DNA of 64,000 nucleotides from Hermatobates lingyangjiaoensis (Eukaryota > Arthropoda > Insecta > Hemiptera > Hermatobatidae). Every line of letters begins with the position of its first letter. The first letter of the stretch is position 1. The stretch spans positions 1 through 64,000 of the forward strand of contig JAPFBL010000007.1 of NCBI GenBank assembly GCA_026182355.1. Direction: 5' to 3'. The notes under the pieces are model-generated. The model was not told the origin of the DNA and did not search any database. It saw only the letters and a program-made list of their open reading frames with translations. The translations under genes were made by a program, and so were the position numbers. Positions 22,791 through 35,559 of the stretch are shown here, piece by piece.

Positions 22791-25135
22791 TAAAACAAAG
22801 TAGTTGATTGCTATTATAAAAACAAAACAGCAATGCTGATCACTCAACTTTGAATATGTTCACAAATATCACAACAATTATGAAATTATTTCAAGACCTT
22901 CATTAACAATAGTAATTAAGAGAAATATGACTACCCAAGCAGCTGGATTCGTACATTTTTCCAATTTTTTTCAACGCAGATGTACTGGATAATGTTATGA
23001 TAAAAAAGAATTAACTGATCGTAAGATGGAAAGCTTTCAAGTAAATCTAAAAGGAATTTTTGAGCCTAGAGGTGACAGAAGAATAGCCAAGACTAGCCAC
23101 GATTAATGTAGTGATGCTTTCTTGAAAGTAGAAGAGAAGAAACAAAAAGATGCCGACAATACTAAAAGGAGAGAGCTGCCCAAAATAACCTGCTATTCAA
23201 TGAAACGTGTATATTGGACAAAATTGGGAGCAACCCTTCATTTAAACATATCTGAATAAATAAAACTCTTCATTTTTAGCTTTTAAACCTTTCTGTATAA
23301 TTGGAAGTTTAATTATAAAATAATTAATTATGAAGTAATGTAATTACTGCATATATACAAAAATAATTAATCTGCATAATGCAAAGGTTACCAGTGAAGG
23401 GAATCACTACTAGTTCAAACGGTAGAAGTCAATTTTCCTAAGAGTGAACATGTGTAGTTTATTTTTTATTGTATTTGCTTTTATCGTTACACCAAATAAC
23501 CAACAGGTGTAGTTTATAAATAAAGTTTAATAACTGAAAAGATAACTAGTGTTTTATTTTAGCAGCCTAAAGATGATTCCAGAAAAATTGAAACATATAG
23601 TAAATAATGAGTATTCTAAGTATTAAACGAGATAAGAACAAAAAAGAAAGAACTCACTATAAAGGAGACGGGAATAAAACTCACACGGCATATGCTCACA
23701 CAGAACACATAAATGCACTACCAAGAAAATTATCATGTTCTGCTTCAAATAATAGAAACCCTGAAAAAAACTCAATACGAACAACCGAACCAAAGGTTTC
23801 ATCGGGATTCTTAAACAAGCCAGTCAGAGTTCAGTGTTGGACCTACATCTCCTACCGGGGACAAATAAAGGAATAGACTAGATTCTTGGACTCGGACAGG
23901 GTGTGAAGATACTTGCAACCTCGCACTCGGAGGAAAATTTTTGGTTTAAACCTATACAGTTTGTTAAGCGTTAGAAAGTAATAACTTTACATTAGTTATT
24001 ACAGTTTAGAATCTAATTTATCGTATCAGTTTTTATTAGTTTCTTTAAATACTTTGAGGATAGTCAGCGCAGACCAAAGAATGGGAGTTAGGTAATAAAT
24101 GTTTTGGAGAGTTAGTATATTTTGTTTAGGAAATATCGATACTTTGTATACGAAATTTGGAAAGTTTAACCGAGAAACATATACTTATGATAATAAGTAG
24201 ATCATTTAACCAAACACGAAAACTTGCATGTAGCTGCCAAAATATAGTCACATATGTAAATATTTCTAAAATGATTTAGGGAAGATCAGTTTTTTATCTT
24301 CACATCAAACTCTCAATCCTGACTCAATTTTATTTACAATTTGTTACATAAGCCTGCAAAATATAAGAAAATATGAAGCGTAATTACATCCCTTTAAAGA
24401 AATATGCATAAGTCAATTATAAACATGCGTGAGAATTAGGAAGTATTTATTATTAAAAATGGAAAACTATTGATTACAAGTAATATATGTACGAATACGT
24501 ACTAAAAAAAAAACGGACTCCTGCAGGGTACTGGTTTGTGTGCGAGTGTGACTTGTGTTATGTTTTCGTGCGTGTTTTAAGAGTACAGAATAATTCAAGT
24601 TCATCAGAAATATCTTGGTCGTTCATTTAACCATCATTAGTGTTGAAAGTATGTTGGGATCTAATTACCACTACATTCTAAGAAAAATGAATTCTTTTAA
24701 ATTAGACTGATAATGTTTGCGACAATCGAATTCGCAAATTGACATGGTGCTTTTAATGAAGAGGTGTGAATGAGTTCCCACGGTGACTTTTTCATGCTCT
24801 CCATAAGAAAGACAGATTGCACTTGTTAGCTCTAAAGGCCATAGTAGAAGATAAATCAGTAAGTATCTGATAAAAGACTGAAACATTTGCTCTCTGAGGT
24901 GCCACTCATTATAGTCTTTAATTGATGCCAGTTATCTCAGATTCAATCAAACCAGCGTTTCTTTCAGTTACAACTGTTAGTTTCTATTTTCAAATTGATT
25001 TATTGGATACAATTAGATTGAATCAATATTTAATTTATAACTATATACGGATGTTAAAAATATTTAAAAATCAAAAAGAAGGTTATTAGTATACATAGTG
25101 TAGAGTAATTTAAATTGAACTTTAGATTGAACCGG
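22791..25135. other. AT-rich non-coding stretch
   Basis: An 89-codon plus-strand frame at 23607-23876 is lysine- and asparagine-rich without a recognisable domain. No repeats or RNA genes were recognised. Confidence 0.4.
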
Positions 25136-25139
25136 CAAG

Positions 25140-25200
25140 GCATGTTTGTTTTCTTATGTTCTCGACCTGTCGGGCCATCATCAAGAGTAACTCTTCTAAT
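25140..25200 (-). mobile_element. PLE terminal hairpin remnant
   Basis: The minus strand reads TTGATGAT-GGCC-CGACA-GGTC-GAGAACAT (25185-25156). The four-base stem pairs with one G-T. The flanks match the CTGANGA...GAAA module, with one substitution on each side. Confidence 0.5.
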
Positions 25201-26184
25201 TGCTCCACTTCATCTTTATGTAACTTCCTACTATGTGTCCTAACATAGCCGCTGCTTGTAATACATACTTACTATGAATATTACCAATTCAAGTTTTTTT
25301 AATTATTGTTGTTATTATATTACTTTTTTTATCTCAAGTTGATAAAAATTGGCATCAAACAAACAAGAAAAAGTAAAAAAAAAAAGAATTAATTAGGATT
25401 AAAAATATTGATAAAATAATAATTAAAGAATGTTTAATAAATTCCAGATCAAAAGTGAATAAATGCTATGATATAAGCATGACACGCTTGAAAGTTATGT
25501 AAAGACAAAGTAGAGCAATTAGAAATCACTCTTAAAGATGTATAGGATAGATGGGAGAAAGTAATATATCAAGTCTCAACATTACACAAAGGATTGATCC
25601 AAGAGATCATGAGGAGAGGAAATCGCCAAGACAATTTGCAGAATCATACGTTAGGAACTTGTCTTTTATAGTGTCTATGCCTTCAAAATTAACTGTGCAG
25701 CATTCTTTCAACTATTGTGGTAAATAATTTAAACTATTTCGAGCAAGTCACTTTCAATTGTTCCCATAACTACTATCAAAAAATTAATTACAGAGGTTAT
25801 ACACTTCAGAAACAAACATGCACCACTCCTCTCCACATACCATGAAGGTCTAAGTATACTTCATTCAATAAACAAAAGTGAGGACGGACGCAATCCTCTC
25901 CATTCCACCGTTTTGACCCTTATTTAAAATTTAACAGTTTATAGTTAGAAATGGATGAACTATTGGATCTTTAAAAGGGCAATAGAAGTAACAAAATGTT
26001 ATTTCAGTTGAAGAACTTAAAAAAAAATCAAGCTTTTTGAAATGTGTGTTGGAATAATTATTATTCATTGTATACGGAGAGGTTCAGGTTGGGTCCAGTC
26101 ATGATTACTAATATTACCATCAGTTTATATGCATCACCGTGAATCCAGCAAAAGAACTGACGTCCACAATGTCAACATTTCATG

Positions 26185-26510
26185 TGATATGCTTTTATAT
26201 CCATGTAATAGGCTAGGTTACAGTGGCTTTCCTAAAGAGAACACACATAAGCCTAACATTGTGTGTTTGTGATACCACACAATGAACATTCTAAATTTCT
26301 AAATTTTTCCTACCTCAAGTTTATTTAGATTAGGGATCTTTAACCAGGACTTGACATCGTACAGGCTCGGGTCCGTCGGCTTAACTTCCTCTCCGAGAGA
26401 CGACGTTTTCACATTTATTCACCTATGGCGTGAATAAATTGAGGGTCAGAATGAATATTGAACCCTGGATCTACGAGTCCGCAGGCGAGTACGAGCCCTC
26501 ATATAATATG
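26185..26510 (-). repeat. tRNA-derived SINE copy
   Basis: It is the reverse complement of the family seen at 36811-37150. It has a degraded tRNA head ending in CCAGGGTTCAAT (B box), then CAATTTATTCACG, CTCGGAGAGGAAGTTAAGCC and the body word CCCGAGCCTGTACGATGTC. The tail includes the CATTGTGTGGTATCAC-like block. It is diverged. Confidence 0.7.
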
Positions 26511-27854
26511 AGATTATCATACTTTATTTGATGGAATAATAAAAAAACTTCAGGGAAGTTTCAAAATCATTCATTCTAAAGCTTCAGAATGTTTGGGACA
26601 CGTTACAGAATAGTTGTTTAATGAACTACAGCAGAGTTTACCAACCGTTGATGCGAAATAGCAAACAGAGGATGTAAAAACTGTTTATCTCACTAACTAG
26701 CAATTTATTCACTCCTATGTACACTCTTACACACTATGAACAACGTTAGTTTAATATCATTGATAACAGTTAATTTATTTATTCAATTACGGATGGAAAT
26801 TCTTTTATAAGATTTTTAAACTAATTTTGAAATTAAGTTAATATAAAGTATCTATATTTAGTTAGAATAAAAGTCATATAGTATAAAATTTAACCCTCCA
26901 AAACTGACTGAAATTTTAATTAGGCAATTTGACACAAATTTGAAGATTAGATTATTTTTTAAAACATTTTAATCTGGAATTGATATTTATTTTGGCGTTT
27001 ATACTACAATTTTTGTTGCATATTATCAGGATATTAAAATAAATATTGCGCTTGATTACACATTTATTGCATTTTGTAGTTTATTCTTTATTTAATTCTG
27101 GATATATCTTACTGACCTACTCACTCATGTGGGTTTCGAAAGTGGAAACAGTGAATATATTCTTCCACTGAGCCAATGGAAGCTATGAATATTGATCATG
27201 AACATGGTGCTATGAAAGTTTAAGCGACGGTCATGAGTTGTCAAGTAGTACTGCCCTTGATACTAAAACTTGATGGTTCAACTCTGTGTAATCAGCATAG
27301 ATTTTTCAAGTGGGCGAAGAAACTTTGGTGTACACCGTCTATCGCAGAGGATGTAAAGTAATCGGTTGGGAGACTATACCATTTGAGATACTCGTGAATG
27401 ATTACCTACTGCATTTGAAATTTTTTTTTACTATTTTAGTTATTAATTTCAATTTTTTAAATGAATGGAAAAGTTTGCCAAGAATTTCAATGCAACCTTA
27501 ACCTGATACTGTGAATCAGATATAACTAAAATTGGCACCAATAAGAAATGGGCTCTCGAACAGCAAGAAATCTGAAGGTTTTATAAGTGCAGACTTTTTA
27601 GACAAATGTTTTACAAAGTTCAAGGATTATTAACTTTTTTTTTGAGAGGCAGTTTATGATATCCAATGAGATCTTTATCTTTCTTGGAAAGATTATAAAT
27701 TCGACGCTAAGATTATATTATTTGAATAATATTAAAGAAATATCATAGAACTTGTTAGAGATTATATTTATGGAAATAAATTACTGGCAGTTTGAAGTTT
27801 AAAATAAATAAATTTACACGCTTAGAGTGAGGGATGTTTATAAGCCAGTGAGAC

Positions 27855-28330
27855 AAGCAGTGGGTGAGGCAAGGGCTGAGATGTGGGGTGCCAGGAGGAA
27901 TGAAGACACGACGAGGGTGACAGGGCTATCAGACCCACAGTGTGCAGAGTCGCAAGCATGCATTAGCATACATTAGGCCACCCTGAGCAGCGCCCAGGCA
28001 CGTCACAGTGAGCAGTAAGCAGTGGATGAGGCAAGGGCTGGGATGTGGGGTGCCAAGAGGAATGAAGACACGACGAGGGTGACAGGGCTATCAGACCCAC
28101 AGTGTGCAGAGTCGCAAGCATGCATTAGCATACATTAGGCCACTCTGAGCAGCGCCCAGGCACGTCACAGTGAGCAGTAAGCAGTGGGTGAGGCAAGGGC
28201 TGGGATGTGGGGTGCCAGGAGGAATGAAGACACGACGAGGGTGACAGGGCTATCAGACCCACAGTGTGCAGAGTCGCAAGCATGCATTAGCATACATTAG
28301 GCCACTCTGAGCAGCGCCCAGGCACGTCAC
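27855..28330. repeat. GC-rich tandem array, 162-bp unit, about 2.9 copies
   Basis: The word TGGGTGAGGCAAGGGCTG (or GGATGAGG) starts at 27861, 28023 and 28185, an exact 162-bp period. Copies differ at only a few positions. The array is much richer in G, C and CpG than its surroundings. Each unit includes GCATGCATTAGCATACATTA and ends in GGCACGTCAC. No open frame spans all units convincingly. Confidence 0.93.
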
Positions 28331-28399
28331 ACCACACACCCCTGCCCATGCCTCATTTCTGATAGACTAGTAAAGACCGCACTTGGATGCAAGTCGTGA

Positions 28400-29837
28400 C
28401 ATCACAGCGTCCCTCAAGTGGTCATCACCTCTTGGCCTCGCATTTCATATTCAAAAGACTTGTTAAGTCAGCTCCTATCAGCTGATCACACTTACCTATG
28501 CAAATTATCACTAGAGTACCTCACATTCAATTTTATGGATTTGCCACAAGCTCTAACTAGAACATCAGCATTTTCTGCCTTTCAGCATTGCATTACTTAT
28601 GCTTTCCTTCATTTCAAATATATTATTAATATAATTCTATTCTAATCAATATGTTAAACAAAGTAAGGTCTGGTCCACTAGTAGCTTTGTTGGAATATTC
28701 TAAATTTAGAATATCACGATTGGTAATATTGTAGAAAATAAGATGTACAAGAAATTTTATAGTAACTGTTCCAAGTTATTGTAAATCTCTCAAATTTCTT
28801 CAAAATAATTCTGTCAAGTTGTATTTCTTGTAAATTTTTATTTGTTGATTTAAGTAGAATCTTTCTGTTGTATGATGTCTTATATTTTCTCCATTTGTGG
28901 GATATGATAGAGTCCGACAAATAAATGAATAAAACTAAATCCTCATATCTGCAAGCTCTGTTTGAACCTGAAAAAGTGACCTAGTCTTCTTATTTTATTT
29001 CATTATCTGTCATATTCTATCAAAGTGTGTATATAGTTATTTCTCGGATGCATTCATCGAAACGTTCATAATCATCTGATGGTTCAAGTGTATAACAAGA
29101 AAATTACTGTGTGTGTGTGTTTGTGTATGTGTAAACTTTCCATTAACGAACATATAATAGGATAATGAACATTCTTAAAAAAAGTACGACTATCTTCGAT
29201 TGTAATCACTTAGGTTTATTTTATTATTAAAATATAAATAAGACTTACGGATTTCCTGAATGCCTTGCAATTAGGAGGTCGTAAGTTTAAACACTTAATC
29301 AAAATAGCGAGGTGGATTGTAATCGATTGACCTAGGGTCAATTTAAAAATACCGATACATTGTGCAACCTGAGCCCTCCAAACTAACAAGATGCTATCAC
29401 TCAATTTTTCACTTTAATGTAATAACCTATAATTCTGGTGTTATTGCATTCTTTCTTCACTACTATTGAAAAACCATAAACCTTATTCAAAAAATCTAAT
29501 TCATATAAATGTCTCACATATACAGACACGCATACACCCACACGAGTGCAATGTATTACATATGAATCAATAATACATTATATATGTAGGTTAAATTACT
29601 GAGAAAGAACATATAGAAGTGACAACCCATGTTTATATTTCGACATTCGCCCAATCAAAGGAAGATGTTTCCTAGTAGGTGACTAGCAATAGCACACTGG
29701 TCGCTAATCCTTATTCTTTTTGATACTCCCTCTTTTAGTAAATCACTTCTTCTGATGACAATAAGAAATTATTGAAGTGAGTTCTGTCAATTATTCTTGA
29801 CGTGTGTTTCATTTGCTATTATATATTTACATGTGTT
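28400..29837. other. AT-rich non-coding stretch
   Basis: Only short open frames; no domain, RNA gene or transposon end recognised. Confidence 0.4.
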
Positions 29838-29842
29838 TGTTT

Positions 29843-29894
<52 letters not shown>

Positions 29895-29927
29895 TGAGAG
29901 TGTGTGTGTGAGTGTGTGTGTGAGTGA

Positions 29928-29997
<70 letters not shown>
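29838..29997. repeat. Long (GT)n microsatellite with AG interruptions
   Basis: About 160 bp; the central part reads TGAGTG. All open frames crossing it (His-Thr or Cys-Val strings) are artefacts. Confidence 0.97.
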
Positions 29998-29998
<1 letters not shown>

Positions 29999-30069
29999 GC
30001 AAATGATTTCCTTCAGGTCCAGGTCCAAGTTCCTATCGTGTCCACTCAAGTCTATCCTTCATCCCTATT

Positions 30070-30420
30070 TCCCCCCAGAAGTATGTTGGCCTATTTAGAC
30101 GACTTAACTATTCTAAGAGGCATTATTCCATTGTTAAATTATAGTCTCCAAATTTGGCAATAATATTGCAAAATTAATGAGAAAACTAAGGAAAATAAAA
30201 TTATTGAAAATAAGCGAAAGGAACTAAAATCGTTATCTTTTCAAAAGGAAGTTTAACTGAGAATCATCAAAATTGTTACTATAACGGTGAAGCCATGGAA
30301 GAAATCAACTGTTTTAATTACTTGCTTGTTAACTAAGAAGAGGTGTGAACGAAGAAGCCTTAAAGCAGGCCTTGACCAGAAGTGGATCTACAGCAGGTTT
30401 GATTAAAGAGATTCCTGGCA
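30070..30420 (+). pseudogene. Possible LINE reverse transcriptase remnant
   Basis: In shifting plus-strand frames, LAYLDDLTIL (about 30088) could be the YADD block. CYYNGEAMEEINCFNYL (about 30275), followed by NEEALKQALTRSGSTAGLI, resembles the thumb pattern I..G..LE.V..FKYLGS...IR.RI. The match is by pattern only and each block is frame-broken. A chance resemblance is possible. Confidence 0.38.
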
Positions 30421-31272
30421 CGTTATATTTCATTTCACTGGGTCTATCAGATTCATCATACCTGTGTTCCTTCCAAACAGGTTATTATATGCGCACCTGT
30501 ATGATTTCTACAAAACTAGGATCGTTCGTAGGGTGTCAAAGTTATTTCTTTAAAATTATTTTTCATTCAGTTTAACAATACGCATTATGATTACACAAGA
30601 GATCCACTAGATTATATTTATCTAATAATTTTAAAACAGACAATTTTATAATTTTCTATATGAAACTATAGTAAATTACTATTACTACATAAAACTTCAA
30701 ACTATAACTCTATTTATAGGCGAGACGAAGCTAGCCTTGTTAAACAGTACCCTCAATTTTCTGGAACTATGCCTACTACTATGCCTACCTAATACAATTG
30801 AATTTAATTGGATCTGACAGGTTAATTAAATTCTGAGCGTGTTAATGCTGACAGTAACAAAGAATACTTTTTTATAAATTGCAGGGCCATGACAATGTTT
30901 CTGGCATCCTTCTCTGAAATACTAAGAGACTAATATCATCCAAAACACATCCTTTAGTTCACTATACTGAATTCTAAATAGATTCAACCCCACAGATTCT
31001 AATTATATGAAGCCTTTCCTTCTGTTAAGTCATATTCACCAAAAATTATTAGTGTAATTCCAGCTGCAGATTTCAACAGAATCATTTTTATTCATTATAT
31101 AATAACTTTTCTTATTCAACCAGCCACTTTATAATGTGTCTAGTTATTTATCTAGTAATCTATAAAAAAAGGTTATAGAAAAATAAATCAATTATTATTT
31201 CATTCAATATAAGAGTTTATATACATACATAATTCATGTGTGTGCCTTCGCTCCTTAAGGGAGACACATCTA

Positions 31273-31344
31273 CTGATGACAAAGAAACGTCGAAATATCA
31301 AAGTGAGTTTTGAAATGTTTTTTAGTGTTACCTTTTTGAGTTTG

Positions 31345-31387
<43 letters not shown>
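31273..31387 (+). mobile_element. PLE end: variant hairpin, spacer, (AC)n(AT)n
   Basis: CTGATGACAAAGAAACGTCGAAATATC at 31273-31299 is a shortened form of the hairpin module, pairing GAC with GTC. It is followed by about 48 bp and then (AC)n (31347-31374) and (AT)n (31375-31387). Confidence 0.5.
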
Positions 31388-31689
31388 ATACATAAAGTTT
31401 AGTACAAATAAAGATTCATAGATAAATGAAAAACACCCTCTTAAAGTTTCTTATTTTGGTTTTATCCGTCATCTGGAAAGATAAGATAATAGGCATTCAT
31501 CTATTTATCTTTGTTTATGAACTTTAGTTGTTCATTTTGGATTAGTTTTTTTATCGCTAGAGTATATACACTTACAACAAGATTTTACATTAAACATGTG
31601 AAATCAAAATCCATGTCTAAACTACAGTAGTAATACGAGAAAAACCACTAAGATCATTTAACTAAAACAAGTGACCCCAGTCGGATAAT

Positions 31690-31823
31690 AGGTACGAAAA
31701 ACACTACTTTGTTATAGTCATCTATCATTTTAACGAACAAGTAGGGTGAACATATGTTAAAACATATGTTTTTAACTTTGTTAAAATGATAGGTGACTAT
31801 AACAAAGTTGTATTTTTCGTACC
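31690..31823. repeat. Inverted repeat, arms about 45 bp, loop about 40 bp
   Basis: GGTACGAAAAACACTACTTT, GTTATAGTCATCTATCATTTTAAC on the left is mirrored by GTTAAAATGATAGGTGACTATAAC and TTGTATTTTTCGTACC on the right, with a few mismatches. The loop holds a smaller inverted word, ACATATGTTAAAACATATGT. Confidence 0.85.
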
Positions 31824-31878
31824 TGTAACCAATTAATTCTCATGTAACTTAAATAACCATTAGCACACTTTCCAAGCC

Positions 31879-31912
31879 CTGAAGATGATGTACAAATACA
31901 TCGAAACGTTGG
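31879..31912 (+). other. Hammerhead-like hairpin of a PLE end
   Basis: CTGAAGA-T-GATGTA-CAAA-TACATC-GAAACGTT. The six-base-pair stem is perfect and differs in sequence from other copies, for example GACTGG/CCAGTC at 45343-45356. A (TA)n follows at 32006-32024. Confidence 0.65.
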
Positions 31913-32005
31913 CCTAGGAAGGAGTTTATTTTCTTTTATATGACCTAGCCCTCAATAACAAAACATACAATAGAATAGAAGAGGTCAAGAACAATTTATT
32001 GAGAA

Positions 32006-32024
32006 ATATATATATATATATATA
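32006..32024. repeat. (TA)n microsatellite
   Basis: Lies between two PLE end modules. Confidence 0.9.
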
Positions 32025-32029
32025 ATCCA

Positions 32030-32225
32030 AACATGACACAGAAAAAAGGTAAAATGCACATTTACTAAATTTAATATTTTGAACTGTTGTTCGTCATCAG
32101 GAGAAGACCAGAAGGGAGATCTCTCTCACTTCGTCCTCTCTTCTAGTCATGTCCTGATGACGAACAACAGTTAGAAATATTGAATGTAGTAAGTGTTTTT
32201 TATCTTTTTTCTGTAACTTGTTTTG
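32030..32225. mobile_element. Head-to-head pair of PLE ends (imperfect inverted repeat)
   Basis: The left arm AACTGTTGTTCGTCATCAGG (32081-32100) mirrors the right arm CCTGATGACGAACAACAGTT (32153-32172). Similarity continues outward through TTAATATTT/AAATATTGAA and TTTACT/AGTAAG to AGAAAAAAGGT/ATCTTTTTTCT. About 50 bp lie between the arms. Confidence 0.75.
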
Positions 32226-33814
32226 TGTAATTTAAAGTTTTACAAGTCTATGTGGACCACTTCTTCAATTATATATATATCATTAAAATTAACCGCAGTC
32301 TCCGCATTCACGATCTTAAGACTGAGAGATTCGATCCTACGAACTAACCTCCTGCTAACAGGGTTCAACTGGAAAAGGAGTTGGCCAAGTGACATGTTAA
32401 ATTAAAATCGATGACTAATGGCTAATACTTAGTCATTGCTATTAATAGATTAAAAGGATAGTAGAGGTTAATATAAAGAGAAGGTCAAAGGTCAATAAGA
32501 ACAAGAAACAAAGCGGTTAGAATAAAAGAGTTGAAATATATATATAATCATAAGATAATAGGAATAAATATAATAGTAATAATTGAACGAAAGTTGTAAG
32601 TAATATATATATTATATATACTGTGTTAACTTATCACACAATTATATTTTTTTTCACAATTCAGTCCTTTGTTTTAGCTTTTGCCCAAGGGTTGATAAGG
32701 TGACCAATAAACCGTATATTCCTATAAAACTCTTATACAGTCATTTTGTATAACTTTATACATGTTTAATTTATGCATAATTCATTATATAAAGAAAAAT
32801 AAAATAATGTTTTTGTTTATCAATTTATTGTTTGTTACGCGTTGTTATTAAGTTAGAAATAATATGAGACATATTAAAAAGTTTGAACTTAATGTAATTG
32901 TAATATAGGTTTATAACCTGAAATTCATAGCTCAAAACAAAATTCAGTATTGAGCAACTCAAAACATTTTATTCTCTGTTTATTCTGCATGAAAATAAAC
33001 ATAGAACCACAAGGACAAATGAATAACGAATAACTGTTCTTGTAATATTCATTATAAATAATCTATTGGTAAAATAATCATATTTTTTTTAAATAGAGTG
33101 GCTAATAATTCATGTGTTTATTACTCAATGATAATTATTGTCTTTTTTTTGTTGCAGGTTTAGAAGTTGCAATCAAGGAGTCAATCTCAAGAAATAAAAC
33201 CTCTTGAAAGACTAATTCCTTTTTCTCTTTACCTTGACATATAGCCTTTGCTTCAGTAAGGAATAGGTTTTTGAATTGAAAATATATTTAGCACTTCTAT
33301 AATTCTAAAAAAAAATTTTCAAAACATATACTGATTTATTAAATAAATGAGGTACATAACATATTATTTTGTAAATTCTCTTCAGAGAATAATGCGAATT
33401 GAATTCAATTAATTATATCAATTCATTAAATGATTTATGTTGACTGATTATAAAAATTTTATTTTAAAATTGAAACATCGTCAAAATTACATGTAAATAA
33501 AATTTTGAATAGTTTTAACTAAATGAACTTTTGAATCTAAAATTGTACAACTGTAGCATATTAGATGGGAAATACCTCCTTTTCTCTTAAACTGCTTTCT
33601 ATGTAAGAAAAACACTCAAAAGAACATCATTTCCCCCACTCGAAATATAGTAGCAAGTATCTGGGGTCATCTAGTGTCTTCAATCTAAACTTCATTATTC
33701 CGCTTAACCTTTTCTACTGTTACCGTTATATACATATACAAAAACCTCTTAACCAAATAAAAATATCAAAAATAGGACTAAGATAATTCAACCAAGTAAG
33801 GGTTTTTCAGGATA
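32225..33814. other. AT-rich non-coding stretch
   Basis: Near 33145-33166 a T-rich tract ends in TTGTTGCAG, a fair splice-acceptor match, but no convincing exon follows. Confidence 0.4.
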
Positions 33815-34008
33815 AATTGTGTGAATTCATTTGATGAAGTATGTGGATTTAACTCAATGAATATTATATGAATTCAATGCAATAAATCGTGTAAATGGAA
33901 TCAACGAAGTATGTGAATTGATTTAAATGAATTATGTGCATTCATTCAATGAATTATGTGATTTCACCTCAATGAATATTTGGTTCAATTCAATGATCAT
34001 GCTAAATA
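33815..34008. repeat. Degenerate minisatellite, about 23-bp unit, about 8 copies
   Basis: Units resemble GTGAATTCATTCAATGAATTAT with substitutions and 1-3 base length changes. The pattern TCAATGAAT...ATGTG recurs throughout. Confidence 0.75.
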
Positions 34009-34345
34009 ATTCATCAGAAGACTATGTCAAGGGATTTTACTTCATACATTACTCCTGTTCCCATTTCTAAATTTCTTATTGCAGTTTGGAAGTAAGTATA
34101 TATAAATATATATGTCAATATATAAAACACAGTTAGCAAATCAGAGACATGATTTTTGATAACAAAATTTCACAATAGACAAGTGAAATAACAATCAACG
34201 TCTAAACCACAGTAAGTTATTTTTCGATTTTCTTACAGGTATTGTGAAATCTTGTTATATATGTATATACTCGTATTTTAATTTTCGAAATCAATTGGCA
34301 ATTAATTTCAGATTTTTTTCTTCTACAGTTTATTTATATCTTTTT

Positions 34346-34367
34346 GGGGGGGGGGGGGGGGGGGGGG
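34346..34367. repeat. Poly(G) tract, 22 bases
   Basis: An uninterrupted homopolymer. Confidence 0.95.
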
Positions 34368-34795
34368 TTCTTTTAGAGAGAATTCATGTAGTTAGTTACA
34401 TACCTTGATATTTGCAACATGATTCGGACTGGTTAAATTATTTTTTTTTCTTGTTATTAAAACATTTTTAATTAACTGTTATTTCTTATAGAAATCAAAC
34501 AAGTAGGAAATCTGATTTATAAACAAATTAATTATGGTTCACCGGTGTTCAGTGTGAGATAATGTCATTTCTGCTTGAGGTATAGCCTGTAAATGTAATT
34601 TACAGAATACTACTTAAACAATCTGACAAACCCTAATGCGGCAAGTTAATAGTCTGATTAAGCTGGAATTACATCAAAGAAGTCATTGGCAAACGCTTAT
34701 ATTCTATCTTCACTAAGTAAATGATTGTCTCATGAGGAATTATATAGCACTTTGCAATGTCCTGGACTTACACGGTGTCAGTGTACTTGTTCATT

Positions 34796-34852
34796 TGTGT
34801 GTGAGTGTGTGTGTATGTGTGTGTGTGTGTGTGTTGTGTGTGTGTGTGTGTT
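34796..34852. repeat. (GT)n microsatellite, interrupted
   Basis: GT runs with single GA, TA and TT interruptions. Confidence 0.93.
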
Positions 34853-35559
34853 CCGTACAGAATACGTGGATCTGAATAATCTACAATATATTCCACCATA
34901 TTAAATGTTATATCCTGTAAATAATTGTAAAACACCGAGAAGTGAGAGCTGCAAAGAAAGCTATGAAATATTCAACTTTTCATCAAAGGGATGAAATATA
35001 CTTTTAAATATAGGTATAAAAATTGGAAATTGGTATAAATTTTAGGACATCACAGTAAAATTGGGGAGAGTCATTAAAATGTTCATGAGAGCATTGTCCG
35101 AATGCTTAAAATGTTTATTTCTCTGTTAATAGCTACATTATTTTTACAATTATTCAACAATATTATATTATTTGTTACATTATCAATTGATGGGAAGAAC
35201 TTCCTTGAAATCATACAATTTCCGGAACTCTTTCTGAAATGTTGATAGTTTAATGCATCGTAGTCCACTGCTGAGCAAAGAAGGCGTATGCATTGAGTTT
35301 AGAATTAACAAATTGCCCTCTTGAAAAGCCCGTGTGCACCCGCTCTCTAATGAATACAATTTCCTCATTTATTCATAGTTTGTACTACATGTTTTCCATA
35401 GCTTGTACGGTTCATCAGTTTTTCAATTATATGCTGCTCTCTCTCCCCCTTCTCCTTAGAGAAAAGGAAACAATATACGCCCTTCACTCTTCCACGTTAA
35501 TAAAAATATCATAATTTATCTATTAACTATGAATATTAACTATTTAATACTTAATAAAG

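Noticed and set aside
29787..30049. His-Thr-rich frames of 71-76 codons
   Set aside because: Produced by the (GT)n repeat.
33140..33210. Splice acceptor with short terminal exon
   Set aside because: A pyrimidine tract plus CAG is common in AT-rich DNA, and the following frame is only about 15 codons with no relatives.
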